Source: Neodontobutis hainanensis (taxonomy: Eukaryota; Chordata; Actinopteri; Gobiiformes; Odontobutidae). Taken from it: DNA of 64,000 nucleotides. Position 1 is the first letter of the stretch. The number at the start of each line of letters is the position of its first letter. Shown in pieces: positions 44,806 through 58,021 of the stretch. The DNA is taken from contig JALDNG010000419.1 of NCBI GenBank assembly GCA_024349245.1, positions 62,001 to 126,000 of the forward strand, given 5' to 3'. A program made the position numbers and the translations under genes. The notes below the pieces were generated by a model. The model was not told where the DNA came from. It made no database searches and saw only the letters and a list, made by a program, of their open reading frames with translations.

Positions 44806-46530
44806 TTTTATAATGTTATTATAATAAGATAATTTGAATTATTACGTTTATTTTAACTTCTTGAGGATTGGGCCATTTACTAGGCTTTTCCTTGACATTG
44901 CACTGCGCCTACTTCAGAGATCACTGTTCCCAGCCATTTTTGCCTACCATCAAATGCCTGACCTCTTTAGAAAACTGAGACCCTGTAGTTTCTTAGGAAA
45001 GAATCAGAATAATTATGTGAAGTACTTGCACAGAGTTATAGAGGCTAGAATATTGTTTTTCTTTCTGCTGGATAACAAGCATCTCAACTGACCACATTTC
45101 AGCTTCTAGGTCTCTTGATATGACTTTAGAAACACAACTGAGCCCAAGCACCAGGTCTTGTAAAGCTGTGTACAAAAGCAGATCAATATATAATGAAATA
45201 TGAGTACTTTAGACCACTGATTTGCCACGGTATGCTCATGCGTTTTGTAAAATGCCCTATCAAAACTCCCCATAGGACTTTTGGTTACCCAAAAGATAGA
45301 CATGCATAATAAAGGCTTACTGTGTGGTAACCTCTTGGTAACACTCTGAAGTTTCTTGTAGACTATTTGGATTGTATATCAGGGGTTCTGATATAGAATT
45401 ACTACACAAAATATGGAATAATTACACAAAAGTCTATTTATTTATTTGTTGCAGAGGACATATCTACAGCTGACAGGCTTGTAAAGGTGACAATGACAGC
45501 TGGGAGGGACTCTGTGTCATCCTGTGCTGTCACATTGCCTGCATGGTTTAACAACCCCACACCGGGCCATCAGCTTCCTGAAGATGTACTTGAACTGGCT
45601 GGCATTAGGATTGTTATTCCAGCCACCTTAAAATATATATATATATATGGAGTATAGTATACAGATATTAAATACATGCTTTAAAAATGTTTTATGCTTA
45701 AAAAAAACTAGAACTGAACTAGCCACCCCTGAATGATCTTTCCATATAAATTAAGTTGCATGACATTATCATACAGTTCAGACTGTATCAGTGGTGATAA
45801 ATTTGGCAAACAGATACAAATACAGGCATTTTTCTATATACTCAAAATGGTTTGTGACACTTCCAGGTACTGTGTATGTCTTAGGGTTAGGGTTATTGTG
45901 CATGTCTTCAGAAAACACATTTTACAAAAAATAAAAATAATAAGATGTTTTTAACAAACCAAACCGATTGGAAATCATGTGCAACTTAAGTTACATTGAA
46001 AAGAAAGAGCAATTCTGCCTCTCCCACTGATGTAAAATTGCTGGGTAGCAGCTCAACTGTAACTACTAACGTTAGGTCTCATTCAAAGCCAGCTAATAAC
46101 TACAACCACATTCACAATGACTGTAATATAGATAAAAAAATTGGTTGTCATAAAATCGTTATTGGTGTCAGTAAAACTATAACTGAACAGCTCGATGGTG
46201 GTCTCAGCCTTGATAACTTGCACAAGTAACGTTAGCCGTGATACACAACTATGCTGCACGATTAAGTCGTCTTCAAAAGAAAAGCTGCAATTTCAACATG
46301 TTCACGCATCCAGAATTATAGCCACATTATTAACGTTTGTAAGAAATCAAACATTTTGTAAATCCGTCAAGATTTCAGCGAGATAAAGTATTTATGTTCG
46401 TGCAGATCACTCACCTTACATCAGGTACCATGGAGTCCGATAGGAAGCTTGCCTGTTTCAAGATGGCCGCCGGTGATGCCGTCCAGAGACTGCGCCGTGA
46501 GACATCTAGCCTTTCTTATGTATGTCTATG
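44446..46530. mobile_element. 2.08-kb element with long terminal inverted repeats, right arm
   Basis: Mirror copy of 39,179-41,259 with the same terminal repeats. The flanks are GTGAGAAT, the complement of the left duplication (44,438-44,445 and 46,531-46,538). The TA microsatellite (44,759-44,803) is longer than in the left arm. Confidence 0.8.
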
Positions 46531-46538
46531 GTGAGAAT

Positions 46539-49085
46539 GAGTTTGTGAAAACACACACATGATGAACTACGGTAGCTCCACATGGACAAAAGACAATCTC
46601 TCGACAGCCAACATTAACCTTTTTGGTCTGTGATTAATGAGATCACTGACATTATAATGTAATTGTACCTCTTTGCACTTTAGACCAAAGAATAACAAGG
46701 AGTTGTTGTTATTTATAGGTTTTTATTCTATTCTTTTACTGGTCCACTTCAGATTGTGTTTCCTGAACTAAAAAGTGTTTGAAACTCCTGCTTTGGAATA
46801 TAGTCTGAAAATAAGATATTTACAATGTATTAACAAATTATTATTTTCACACTGCAAATACCTTATAAATGTGTTAATCCAATTGTAAAGCAATAAGTTA
46901 TTTAGCTTCTAAGATTAAAATTTACTGTACATTCATTAATAAAAGGTTCTTAATGGGTTGTAAACCATTAACCAGTGTTATATATAAAATTTGCTTTCAC
47001 TTTTCTTAAGGACTACCTCTAAATAACTTTATACATTAATGTTTTCTAATCCTTATGTAAACCCTTGTAAAGAGGAGATCAATCTGTGACATGTGATCAT
47101 GCACTGTAAACTTTACTGACACACCTTTTAAAACATTACCAATATCTATAAACTACAAAGGCATATATTTTATTATATTTACTGTATATGTGTTAGAAAG
47201 TGTGCCAGTGAAGGTTTTGCAAGTTTTGTCTTAATAAATAAGAAAGTAACAAGTTGAAAAAAGAAGAAACACCAGCTTTTAAACATACCTTCTTTAATTC
47301 AGAGCTCTCACTTTTGCCGTTATAAAAATGACACACATTTTGTCTTTGGTTTTTCTATTAAAATGTGAGAATGTTGCTGTATATTAAGTTTCTTTGATTG
47401 CTTATATATTGACATTTCTGATTTTCAGTGCTGAATATCCTTGTCTTCATTGGACATGCTGAAGGTAATGCACCTTTATTTTCTGTCGATATTCATCTTT
47501 GTTTCTTCTTCCTTTGTATTTTAGATGTTGAGTTGAGAAATAATCCAAATGTGTCTCATTTCTACACCGGATAAACACTTACCATTGCATGATGAGCGGA
47601 GAATACCAGTGTCGGTCTTCAGAGCGGATCGATAAATGTGACTAAACTTGTAACTGTGTCCGGTAAAGTATTCAGATTATTATTCGAACAGATTGTGACG
47701 TGAAAAACAATCTTTGTGTTGAGTTGAGCTAGAGTCTTGCTTAATCTGTGATGTGTGTTAAGGTTTGTTGTTAAATTTGAGGTAGAGTGACTTTAAATGC
47801 CCTTCAGTTGGACTCACTGCAGCTTGAATTGTTTGTATTTATTGGTGCAAGCAGATTTATTAAAACAGTGAATAAATGTTGTATATTTTAAAGATCGTCA
47901 GCTGCTACACAAAATAATTTTACTGAACAGTAACACCCTACAGCAGGGTGAACAAACTAGAAATAAAAGTCTGTAACTTGGCTGGTTTGTATTTGGCTCG
48001 GTAGAAAAGAAGCGGCTGACTTTGAGTTCAGTTTCTTGGAATATCAGACATATGGCCTTTGAGGAGACTCCAGTGAAAAAACTCTAAAACTCAATTAATT
48101 GTTAATGTCAATATAATATCTGCTGTCTTTAATTATTATTAAATTAGTAGTTAATGCTTGGCAGATTGAACAGCCAGTATTGGGTCCTTGGGCCTTGGTT
48201 TGACCACCACTGCTACAAATATTCAAGAGTCCCACCAAGACACTATAAGGCACTGCAGCAGAGCTTTACATGGATTACAATGAATTGATGATTTACTATA
48301 GGTTTTAAATGATTATGTAGTTATTATATTTGCTGATTGTGCTGATTAGACTTATAGATGATTAAACTGATGGACAGGAGTTTGTGTCCGCACTGGAAAT
48401 GAAAGAAAGGGAATTTTGAAACCTCCATTAAAGCAACAAAATAAACTGTTTCACCATCTCCTAACCTTAGCTTCAGCTGTCACCTGTAGCTCCGCTCCAC
48501 CTTGGCAGGGAGCGCAGCATCTCGTGAGCGCGATTCTCCTGGAGCTGCTCAGCTGTGAGTGTTTTCTCCCTTCAAACTGTTCACAGATCTGGAGACTATA
48601 GAGTTCAGTCAGAAACCAGAATGAACCAGGATCTGACTTTAACTCATGGATGAACACTAACAGAGAGGATCAGGCCCAGGACGACAACACTGCTCCTTGA
48701 ACCCCAGCACATTCAGTTTTTAAAGTGTGTCACTGCACTTGTTTCATTTTTAGGTCAAAAGCCACACATTTCTATGACGTTCAATGACACACTTTATCTC
48801 ACTCCCTCTGTGAGCTGTACTGTAGCTTCAGTTCTGACAAACACACAAACAATTATAAACCTCTACAGAACAATAACCACAAAAGAGAAGTATCTAACAC
48901 GTTTCTGAACAAGAATGATGTTATCTCTCCTTCAGCTTCAAGACGACAATACAGTTCATAGTTGCTCCTTCTTTGTCTCAGTGTCATTTTAGAGTCAAGA
49001 AGAAGTAACACATCTATTTCCTTTAGTTCTTACACTGATCTTCAATGTTTTTCTTAGTACTCAATATATCTAACGGAGTAAAGAT
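46539..49085. other. no supported gene, right arm
   Basis: Mirror of about 36,641-39,170. No exon with a recognised domain on either strand. Confidence 0.45.
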
Positions 49086-49105
49086 CAACAGGTTCATATA
49101 ACGAA

Positions 49106-49949
49106 TGTAGCAGGACGGGTATAGTGGGGTTTTAACTCGTAGTTTATTTCGCTGGCGGGTAATATTCTTACCTGCCGCCCGCAGCGCTGCTGGTTGGCAG
49201 ACTATAAAAGCGCTCGTCTCCTTGCGCTCCCTTTGACCTCACGCATTTCCGGGTCACCTGGTTTCTGGTTTCATCCGTCATCACAGGTAGTAATACTAAA
49301 TCTGTAAGTTTAACACGCAAGCCTCGGTTACTAATTTACAACATTCTGTAGTGCCGCTGTATCTGGAGGCCCTGCGCTGTATCTTTTCCCAGCTCGCGCT
49401 TGACTGTTGGCCATCCTTGAACACGGTAAGCGGCGCGTTGTTGCCGGTGGGTTATGAGGGTTAAAACATTAATGGTGGGATTCTTTCGTAGTTTTGCTGT
49501 GCGGCTGTGCTCTCCGTCTCCTCTCATCGTCAATTTGATGGGGCTCCCCTCCGCGTCCTGTGAAGTGGACCGCTCTCTTATTACAATTGCCGGTACCGTG
49601 AGTTGGACAAAAGCCTACGCAATTGTGCACGTCAAAGCGGTAGGTCATACACATGGGGATAGATTGCTTGGATGGGTTTTGGGGCTGAACCATAACTCCG
49701 TAATATTTCCTATAGGCTGGATGACTTGAAGCGGTTTGGCGGATACATTTAATTGCTCAGCTGGAACAGCGCACTAGGTGTCGACTCTGCTGCTTTGCCT
49801 CTTCTCTTTCTTATTGTTTATGGTCGTGGTCAGTTTCGTCTTTTGTTTGTGTTTTTGTATCAAAACAACCGCTGCTATTGGACTATTTTGTATTGGCGAC
49901 GGGTTGTTGGGTACTTTTAACAAATACGGTGGTTATCTGTGTGTGCGTG

Positions 49950-49996
<47 letters not shown>

Positions 49997-50110
49997 GTGT
50001 GGTTGTGGTAAATGTTTTTATTGGTGTAGAGTGAACAATTTAATTATTATTGTGCCATTGTAAAAATAAAGCTTGACTCAATGTAACGTGGCTGTCGTAG
50101 CCTATGTTCG
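49106..50110 (+). promoter_or_regulatory. GC-rich promoter-like or LTR-like block, right arm
   Basis: Starts TGTAGCAGGACGGGTATAG and contains TATAAAAG (49,203-49,210), a long TG microsatellite (about 49,940-49,995) and AATAAA (50,065-50,070). It lies upstream of and on the same strand as the Ig signal exon at 50,664. Whether it is an LTR or a host promoter is undecided. Confidence 0.35.
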
Positions 50111-50663
50111 GTGGAGAACCTATGCGTGCCTTAAAGGGGATAAGCAATCTGATTCTTCAGGTGAAATTCCTGAGGTGGCGTAGTTGGACCAAGTAACGTA
50201 GTATAGCCTATTGGATAAATTGTAGGTCTACCATTAGACAAGCACGTGCTTGTGTGCACAAGCAACCCTCCTAATTTGACCATCATCATCTCTCTCTCCC
50301 TCGCGCGCCACACAATGATCAGACTGTATTTAGTTGTTTACAATATTTTAGTGCTACAGGTGTCACTTCTACTGCTAACTGCCGACTTACATGTGATGCA
50401 TATAGTTTAATGATTATTTAAAATGTATTCTATTTTTATTTTATTCTAAACAGGTGTTGCATGATGGGTCGACTGTGAGAAAAGTCTCAAAGTGTGAAAG
50501 CTGTGGTTCAGTGTCTGTGTGAGGTAAGTGTGAAAAGGAAGTGCAGACCAGTTAAACATATCTTCATCAAAGGTACCCTCCTCTTCCTCTGTGAGTGCTG
50601 TAGATGAAGCCTGTAATGAGCTGGAGTTTGTCAGAGGCAGAGTGACGAGCGCTGGATGTGAGG

Positions 50664-53473
50664 ATGGGACCCTCTCTGGTCTGGACTCTGGGGCTCATCT
50701 GTGAGTTTACAACACTTTGACTTTAAACAGGTCAACATCTAAACTCTATAGGACAGGGATATGACACCTGGGCCCATTATGACGTCAAGAAATACACTCA
50801 CTGTGTTTGTGACTTATATTGTTGCCTGTGACAGTGTTTAAAGTAAAAAATGTCACTGGTTGGAATCTCTTTGTTGCACTGGATGGTGTCGTGAGGACTT
50901 GTGTAGCACTTATCCACACTTGTCTTTAGTCTGTTCTTAAAACACAGGGCTTAATTTTACATCTTTGACATGAAGACTTGAGAAACTGTCAACACTACAG
51001 TCAATTATAATTCAGAGTCCTGGGCCAAACTGTGTTGGTGCTTTGAGGAAATACACTCTCACTCTACACTGCATCTGGTGTTAATAAATGTAATGATGTT
51101 GAAACAAACTGCCTTGAACTGTTGCCTTTAATGAAAAACTCTGACATGTTTCTTTTGTGTTTATCATTGTATGTGTATTATTCTAAAGCAGTTTCATTTT
51201 GTTAACTTTACTTTTGTTTACACAGGTGACAATGTGACTCTGCGTTGTGTTCAAGATAGTCAAGGAAATTTGTACTTTTACAAAGATGGATCACTTGTGA
51301 CTGAGGACACACACCTTTGGATACAACGTACTGCCCCAGTCGAACTGATGATCTCTTCAGTGACAACCTCAGATCAGGGTTCTTATTTTTGTTTTTCCTC
51401 TTGGGAACAACAGTCCACAAAGAAAGAACTGAAGGTAACAGGTCAGTATTTTAAACACATCAAACCTTTGACATGTTTCTGAGAGGTTTAAAACATTTTA
51501 AGAGCAGCTTTTTTCTCCAACAACAAATAAATCTAAAAACTATCACCATTTCCAGTCTGCAGAAGTCTACGTTCATCTTTGTGGTTCACTGACTGTGTTT
51601 TTCTAATATTGTTCTCTCCTCAGCAAAGACACGAGTCCATCTGAAAAATCCAGTGACACCATCCCAGAACAGAGCAGTGTGACTCTGAGCTGTGAAGTCC
51701 AGGGCTTTAAAGGAACTTATGAATGGACCAGACAAAACTCAGACTCTGACTCTCAGAGAGAGAATGAAAGAAAACTCAGCTCTTGTCAGAGTCTCAGATG
51801 GAGGTGTCTCCTCCTGCAGAGGATGGGATGAATATATCGACACATCTGAAAGTAACACTGTCACTGTTTTAGAAACTGGTGAGTACAGTTATGTTTTTAA
51901 AACTAGATCTGAAATAAAAATAAAAGTCACTGTAACAAAAAGTGGTTCTTGGAACAAATTAAGGTGTTTAAAGCTTAAAAGTATAATTATTATTATTATA
52001 TTTAATATATTTTCTTTTAGTGCTTTAGCCCATTTGTGTTTGTGTTGTATTGAATTCCAACAATTTATTTGCAAAGAATTACATTTATATTTATTTAAAA
52101 AAGTAAATGCATAGTTCAGAAAATGAAAGAGTTTGTTTAAAGCTCAAACATTGGAAATATTTGTTACATTTAAAGTCAATAAGTTTACATTACATGGAAT
52201 ATATCATTTTATATTTTGATATATTTTTAACTTTTAAAGAGAGAGAGCAAACTTTTTGTTTTTGAATTCCAACAATATATTTGGAAAAAAATAAAACAGT
52301 AACAAATGTATTTAATTATAAATTATTTCACTATAGTTATTATTATGATATTTACAAAAATATACACTTTTTTATGATGTATTTTTTCCATTTTTATACA
52401 GTACCGACAGTGTCACCAAACTGATCTGAGATCTTTTCTGGAGACAGTGTCACTCTCAGATGTGAGATTGAGGACAGAGGAAACACTGAGTGGACAGTGG
52501 AGCAGGACCGGTTCAGTCCTACATCAAACAACAAGAGAATATACAATCTCCAGAGTTACTGAGTCTGACAGTGGACACTACAGATGTAGAGGAGAAAGGG
52601 CTCCAGATCTCACAACACTGTGGAGCAGAGAGAAGAAAGTGCAAAGTGAGTTGTTTAACTTTTACTTTTGATATTTCTATCTGTAGTTGTCTTTAGTCTG
52701 ACTAAAGTCACTCACAGAGACTATATTATAGTGTTATGAGTGTCTTTGACGTTAAAAGAAATGGTCAACACTACAGTAAACTGTACTTCAGAGTTCTGTG
52801 TCATACTGGGTTGGTGCTTTGAGGAACACTTTTGAACTTTACTGCCATGATAAATGTAAATATGGTTTAAACTACACACCTTTAATGTAAACATGTGTAT
52901 TTCTTTGTTTATTCATTCAATGTTTGTGGTTCTTCTTTATTTCAGTTTTGTGAACACAGGTGATCATGTGACTCTGGAGGGTCCTGAACAGTCTTTATAT
53001 CTCAGAGACTCAGTGTTGCTTTCACACTGTTCACAGATCTCTCCACTTTAACAAAGAGACATTATTTTGGCAAATGTTCATTTCAGTTATTTATTTTTTT
53101 TACTCATGTGGGACCAATAGATTATTTTTCAGCTGTTCTTTTATTCACAAAAAACAAACAAACAATAATACTTCTTTCACAATGTCCTACATTAAACTTA
53201 GTAAATGTAACCATTTTCTTGCATTTCTAATTCTGTTGTATTTTCAGCAAAGACACGCAGAGTCCATCTGAAAACCTCCAGTGACACCATCCCAGAACAG
53301 AGCAGTGTGACTCTGAGCTGTGAAGTCCAGGGCTTTAAAGGAACTTATGAATGGTTCAGACAAAACTCAGACTCTGACTCTCAGAGGGAAACGATGAAAG
53401 AAATCTCAGCTCGTGTCAGAGTCTCAGATGGAGGTGTCTACTCCTGCAGAGGATGGGATGAATATATTGTCAC
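50664..53473 (+). pseudogene. FcR-like five-Ig-domain gene, right arm
   Basis: Exons: signal (50,664-50,700), Ig1 (51,226-51,441, open), Ig2 (51,624-51,878), Ig3 (52,402-52,645), a degraded Ig1-like block (about 52,955-53,105) and Ig5 (53,248-53,473, open). It shares the Ig2 frameshift and the Ig3 TGA with the left arm. Private damage: Ig2 has a further 2-base loss in an AG run (near 51,760), and Ig3 has lost five bases near 52,496 and gained one near its start. Product if ever made: a secreted or membrane immune receptor of the teleost FcR-like family. No membrane exon is present. Confidence 0.8.
51226..51441 (+). CDS. Ig1 exon of the right-arm FcR-like gene (open)
   Basis: 216 bases, phase 1 at both ends, CACAG acceptor and GTCAGT donor. 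It encodes DNVTLRCVQDSQGNLYFYKD with the second cysteine in TSDQGSYFCF. Identical reading in the left arm (34,281-34,496). Confidence 0.8.
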
Positions 53474-53601
53474 AGTAATGGCTTGAGGACCATCTGTCTT
53501 GCCTACAAGGACTTCCTTGCAGGTGGACTGGGACAGTGATCGTCAATGAACTCACCTTCATCGCTGTTGTGGGCATCGAGGACCCTGTTAAACCTGAAGT
53601 A
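53474..53601 (+). pseudogene. plasma-membrane calcium ATPase (atp2b-like) exon fragment, right arm
   Basis: Same fragment as 32,109-32,247: NGLRTICLAYKDF then NELTFIAVVGIEDPVKPEV in another frame. An 11-base deletion removes the GEPEL segment present in the left arm. Confidence 0.72.
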
Positions 53602-53689
53602 TGTGAGAAGTAGGATTATTACAACTGTGGATTATTTTATTGAGTTTTGAAGTTATTGAAAAATAAAATGGAGGAATGGGGGAAGCACT

Positions 53690-54062
53690 TGTAATGGGAA
53701 AATCATATTTTCCTCTTTCACATGCTCTGTGCTGTCCTTGACCGCAGCATAATGATGTGCGCACCATCTGTACTGTTTTCAAACTGATAAAATTGTCTTT
53801 CATGTTAGATGGCTCACTCCCTGAGAGCCAGTGTTTCATTTTTCTTATCTGCTGTGATTTCAGTATAAATTCTAAGCCCGCCTAGTTAACATTGGGACTG
53901 TTCATGCAACTCTGTACACAGACAGAGTTGTATTTTCCATTCCTCCTTTTGCAAAAGATGTCTCTGAATTCTTTTTCTTTTTCCTTAAATAAATCACCAA
54001 AAGACATCTGTTGTTTTCTCTCAAACTTATTCCACAATAATATATTTATTTTTTCAACCACA
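53690..54062 (+). repeat. 5' LTR, right provirus
   Basis: 373 bp, TGTAATGGG to CCACA. TATAAA at 53,864-53,869 and AATAAA at 53,988-53,993 define plausible U3/R/U5. It differs from the 62,239 LTR mainly by single-base indels in a C run and a T run. Confidence 0.93.
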
Positions 54063-54067
54063 ATTCT

Positions 54068-54088
54068 TGGTGTCAGAAATGGATCAAG
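54068..54088 (+). promoter_or_regulatory. primer-binding site, tRNA-Leu-like (slightly damaged)
   Basis: TGGTGTCAGAAATGGATCAA. One G and a further base differ from the copies at 31,611-31,631 and 62,617, weakening the match to tRNA-Leu beyond the first 14 bases. Confidence 0.7.
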
Positions 54089-54329
54089 ATTGACGGCTGG
54101 ACCCGGCTGAAGGACAAGGGTTTGATCAACCAGACCGCTCCAAGAGGTCTCCTCTTCCCCAAATTTTCTTCTGACGGGAGGATTGTCCGATGCCGACCCT
54201 CCAATCGTCATCTCTCGATCCAACGTACTCAAATAACCTCTAAACGGTAAAATTATTACAAATTTATAAATTAAGAGAAAACATTTTGTAACAGTGTCTA
54301 AAGGTGATTTTTGACTGTAACAAAGCCTA

Positions 54330-54830
54330 GACCAGGAATGGTCTATTATTGTTACCATAAGTCAGGATTGACTGAGCAGGATTGCCATAAAATGAGTAAT
54401 AATAATTTCTGAATAGGCTTTGTGAAAAGTTTTTCTTTTGTTTTATGTCTGGACTGGATTGTCCTAATCTGAAAACCGAGACCGGATGGTCCTAAAATTA
54501 TTAATACGGCTGGATTGCCACATAATAATTTTAAAAGGTTTTGTATCTGTATTAGAAACCCTGACTGGGAAGGTCTATTATTGTTGATTTGAGTCTGGAT
54601 TGACTGAGCAGAATTGCCATTCGACAGTAATTTCTGAAAGGGTTTTCTAGAAGCCCTGACCTGAAAGGTCTATTGTTATTACCATAAGTCAGGATTGACT
54701 GAGCAGGATTGCCATAAAATGAGTAATAATAATTTCTGAAAGGGTTTTTTAGTTGTTTTTAGTTGTTTTTAGTTGTTTTTAGTTGTTTTTAGTTTTTGTT
54801 AGTCTTGTGTTGTTGTTTTGTGTTGTTTTT
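54330..54830 (+). repeat. provirus leader with internal repeats, right copy
   Basis: Units with AGTCAGGATTGACTGAGCAG recur near 54,360 and 54,685, with diverged units near 54,450 and 54,590. A TTTTTAGTTG tandem array follows at about 54,745-54,795. Confidence 0.7.
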
Positions 54831-54919
54831 GTTAGTTTGTGTTGGTTTTAGTAGTTCTAAAGTTTCTCTATAATCTGTCTGAACCTTAAATACTGACGAG
54901 TATTTAATTAATCTGAAAT

Positions 54920-56659
54920 ATGGGATCCAATACAAGTAAAAACAGTCCTGCAAAGGACTTCTGTGAATTCAATGTGATATATATGATAGAAACCTGCCAG
55001 GAGTTGTGATAAAATGGATGAATGGAAGTTGTATGGTTTTAATGGACGAATGAGTGAAAGTAGTTTGACTGCATTAATAGAATACAAGATGCAGAAAAGA
55101 GACTTATGCCCAAAAATCAGTAAACCCGAAGCAAATAAAGGAGATTAAAAGACATTATGAATGTTTAGAGATGTGGGAAAAAGCAGTTGAAGCAAAGAAA
55201 CAGAAAGAAAAAGAAAATAGGGAAAGAAATTTAAAACACTTAGATACAGTAAAGGGGCCATTTCAAAGCACAGGTTATAAAGCAACTGATAACATAACTA
55301 ATGCGATGTCCTCTTGTTTTCCGAGTCTGACCCAGCCTGTTGGTCCGGCACTCATGAGTGAAGACGATGACGTCACCGCTCTCGCTGCTGCACATCTCCA
55401 CAGTGAAGAAAAGGGAGGGCTCCAGAGGCAGAGACAAGCGGCTCAGACACATGCAGCTTCTGCAACAGCTGCTCAACTGTACCCAGATCTGACCACCCAG
55501 GCTGAAACAAACACCCTAATGAACACTGGACTGTCAAGTCCTGTCACCAAACCTCCTTCATATGACTCTGCCACCAGTCCTAAGAACTCTAACAACCCCT
55601 TCACAACTGAACTTTCATCAGACAAATCTTTCTCCTTCCTGTCCCCGTCTCACACGAGAAGCAAGACACCTTATGGGGCTGTGTTTCAAGCTCCTATGAT
55701 TGAATTTCCAAATCCAGCTCCACCACCACCATCCCCAGACAATGAAACCAAGTACAACGCCAAAGACGACTGGCTGAACACCCCGCGTCTGTGCTTATGT
55801 ATCGCTCACCAGACCCCTCAAGATGGACTCAATTAATGAAAGACAATATACCTCCTATTAACAGAGGAGGCGCCACATTGGGCCAAAAATTCAAACTGTT
55901 CTGTCAAGTGCACAGGCCCACCGGTGCAGAGATCCCTGGTATTCTGAGAACAATCTGCAACTTAGAAGATTACTCAAAAATTCAAGCAGCGGTTGAAGAC
56001 CATGGCGGCATGAATTCTCTTCCCACAATCCAATGGGGCGACAACACTGACTATGCCAGATACGTGAACGCCATTGTCACCGCTCTGACCCAGCAGTTCC
56101 CAGCCCGCATGGACATGAACGTTTTGATGTCACTAAGACGTGGAGAAGATGAATCAGTCATGTCTTTTGCCGCTAGAGCACGCCAACATTGCATTCAACA
56201 CAGTGGCCAGGCTGCCACTGCCTGGACAACTGAACAACACACCAGTACATTTGAAGAACTGTTCAAAATGATGTTAAAAACGGCCTTGGAAAAGACATTG
56301 TTAAAATTATGACAGACAAAATGGTGGGCTCATGGGACACAAACCGTGTCCAAGAAATTCACCGCTACGCCCAGGACGCAGAAATCAGATGTGCCAATAA
56401 AAAAGAAAAAGTGGATGCAAAATTAGTCTCCACTTTTGCAAAGATGACCTTTGCCCAACCATCACATTTCAACAGAGGTAGAGGACGACTAAGAGGAAGA
56501 GGTCGTGGACGTCCAGACAGAGACGAGGTTGAGCGACGCAGAAAGTCTCAACTGTGTTTCATTTGCGCTGAACCAGGCCACTGGGCTGACAACTGTCCCA
56601 AGAAAAGAAGAGACCGAGCTGACCAACGCTCTGACACTGCTCTGAGTGACCCCAACTGA
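54920..56659 (+). pseudogene. gag, right provirus
   Basis: Starts MGSNTSKNS (54,920), with a stop within 30 codons. Long frames follow at 55,171-55,836 (matrix and proline-rich part), 55,791-56,312 (capsid-like) and 56,309-56,659 (nucleocapsid with RGRGRLRGRGRG and a CCHC knuckle at 56,555-56,596). Each lies in a different frame, so at least two frameshifts separate them. Confidence 0.87.
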
Positions 56660-56891
56660 CTGGCTGGTGATGATGAGGAACCGAGGGACTTCGCCGCAAA
56701 ATGAGATGAGTATAACACACGAAAAGGACACCACACCTGTCACTGATGATCACACAACACGCACTGCTCACAAGCAATGAAGACGCGCTTGCAACTGATC
56801 CACTGCTTGCTTTAGTGACAGAAACCATTAAGAAACTTGAAATGAAAAAAGCTGAAATGTTTAAAGGTACCTATGCTAAGTTAACAACATC

Positions 56892-57839
56892 GTGTGTGAA
56901 AAATTACCGGTAATAAAATGTGACATCAATGGAAAAACTCTGTCATTTATGGTTGACTCTGGGGCCACAAAATCTCTGATCAGAAAAGACCAAATTCAAA
57001 CTGCATTAAATGGCAAAACAACTCACTCCATTAGTGCGAGTGGACAGATTGTTAAAGAACCATTCACAAAACCTCTATCTGTAATCTGGCATTTACCTGA
57101 TCCATCAGTGTCCACTACACACAGCTTTCTGTTGTCTGAGTTGTGTCCAGTGAATCTAATAGGTCGTGACCTAATGTGCGCACTAGGAATTACCTTGTCT
57201 GCAGACGAAAATGGTATCAAAATAAAACAAACCAAATCTGAATATTGCTTTATAAAATGTGAAGTGATCACTCCATTGTATGTGTATCAGTGGAAATTGG
57301 ACCATCTGCTGACTCCAAATTTGTTACACAACGCTAAACAATACATGAGCTCATTCTCTGAATTCATGAAGGCAAATGCACTACATGTTACAGCGCATGT
57401 CTCCATGGGTCCAGATGAACAGTATGAAGAAAGCTGGTACCGACAAACTACTGACCGACTCATTCTGAATGGACTGTACTTTAACCAAGATTTTTGCGCT
57501 TATAATGTTCCATTACCTCACAAACTGTCAAAGTTCTTCAAAATCCAAAACTCAGCCCCGCATGTCTCAATAGCCAAACCACATAACAAACAATGGCGTG
57601 ATGTTGGTCTTTTTATGACAAAATGTTTAAAAGCTACAGATTGGAAACAAGACCCAGATAATCCAGACATTTACCACTCTCACGAGCTTGACACATGCTA
57701 TGTGCCATTCACTGCAGGAGTCAATTGTAACCGCTCCTGCTACCTTCTTCCTCAAAATGACTCCACCCCATCTTCCTGTCACACACTGCAAAAGTCGATG
57801 CTCAGCCTCTCACACCCAGTGATGTGTCTCCACTGTTAA
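56892..57839 (+). pseudogene. protease and pol N-terminus, right provirus
   Basis: 315 open codons from a late ATG. VDSGATKSLI (from 56,952) and NLIGRDLMCALG mark the aspartic protease. A private 1-base loss near 57,788 ends the frame. The left arm reads on for about 90 more residues. Confidence 0.87.
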
Positions 57840-58021
57840 CACAGTTACCAGACTCATTGTGGGCCAAACACAAATATGATGTAGGTTTAATTAAAAACTG
57901 TAAACCTCTCCAACTAACTCCAAAGTCGAATACAGACCAAAAGCACGTCAATATCCTCTGAAGCCTGAAGCTGAACAGGGGATAAAACCAGTCTTTGACT
58001 CTCTGCTGAAAGCAGGTGTAA

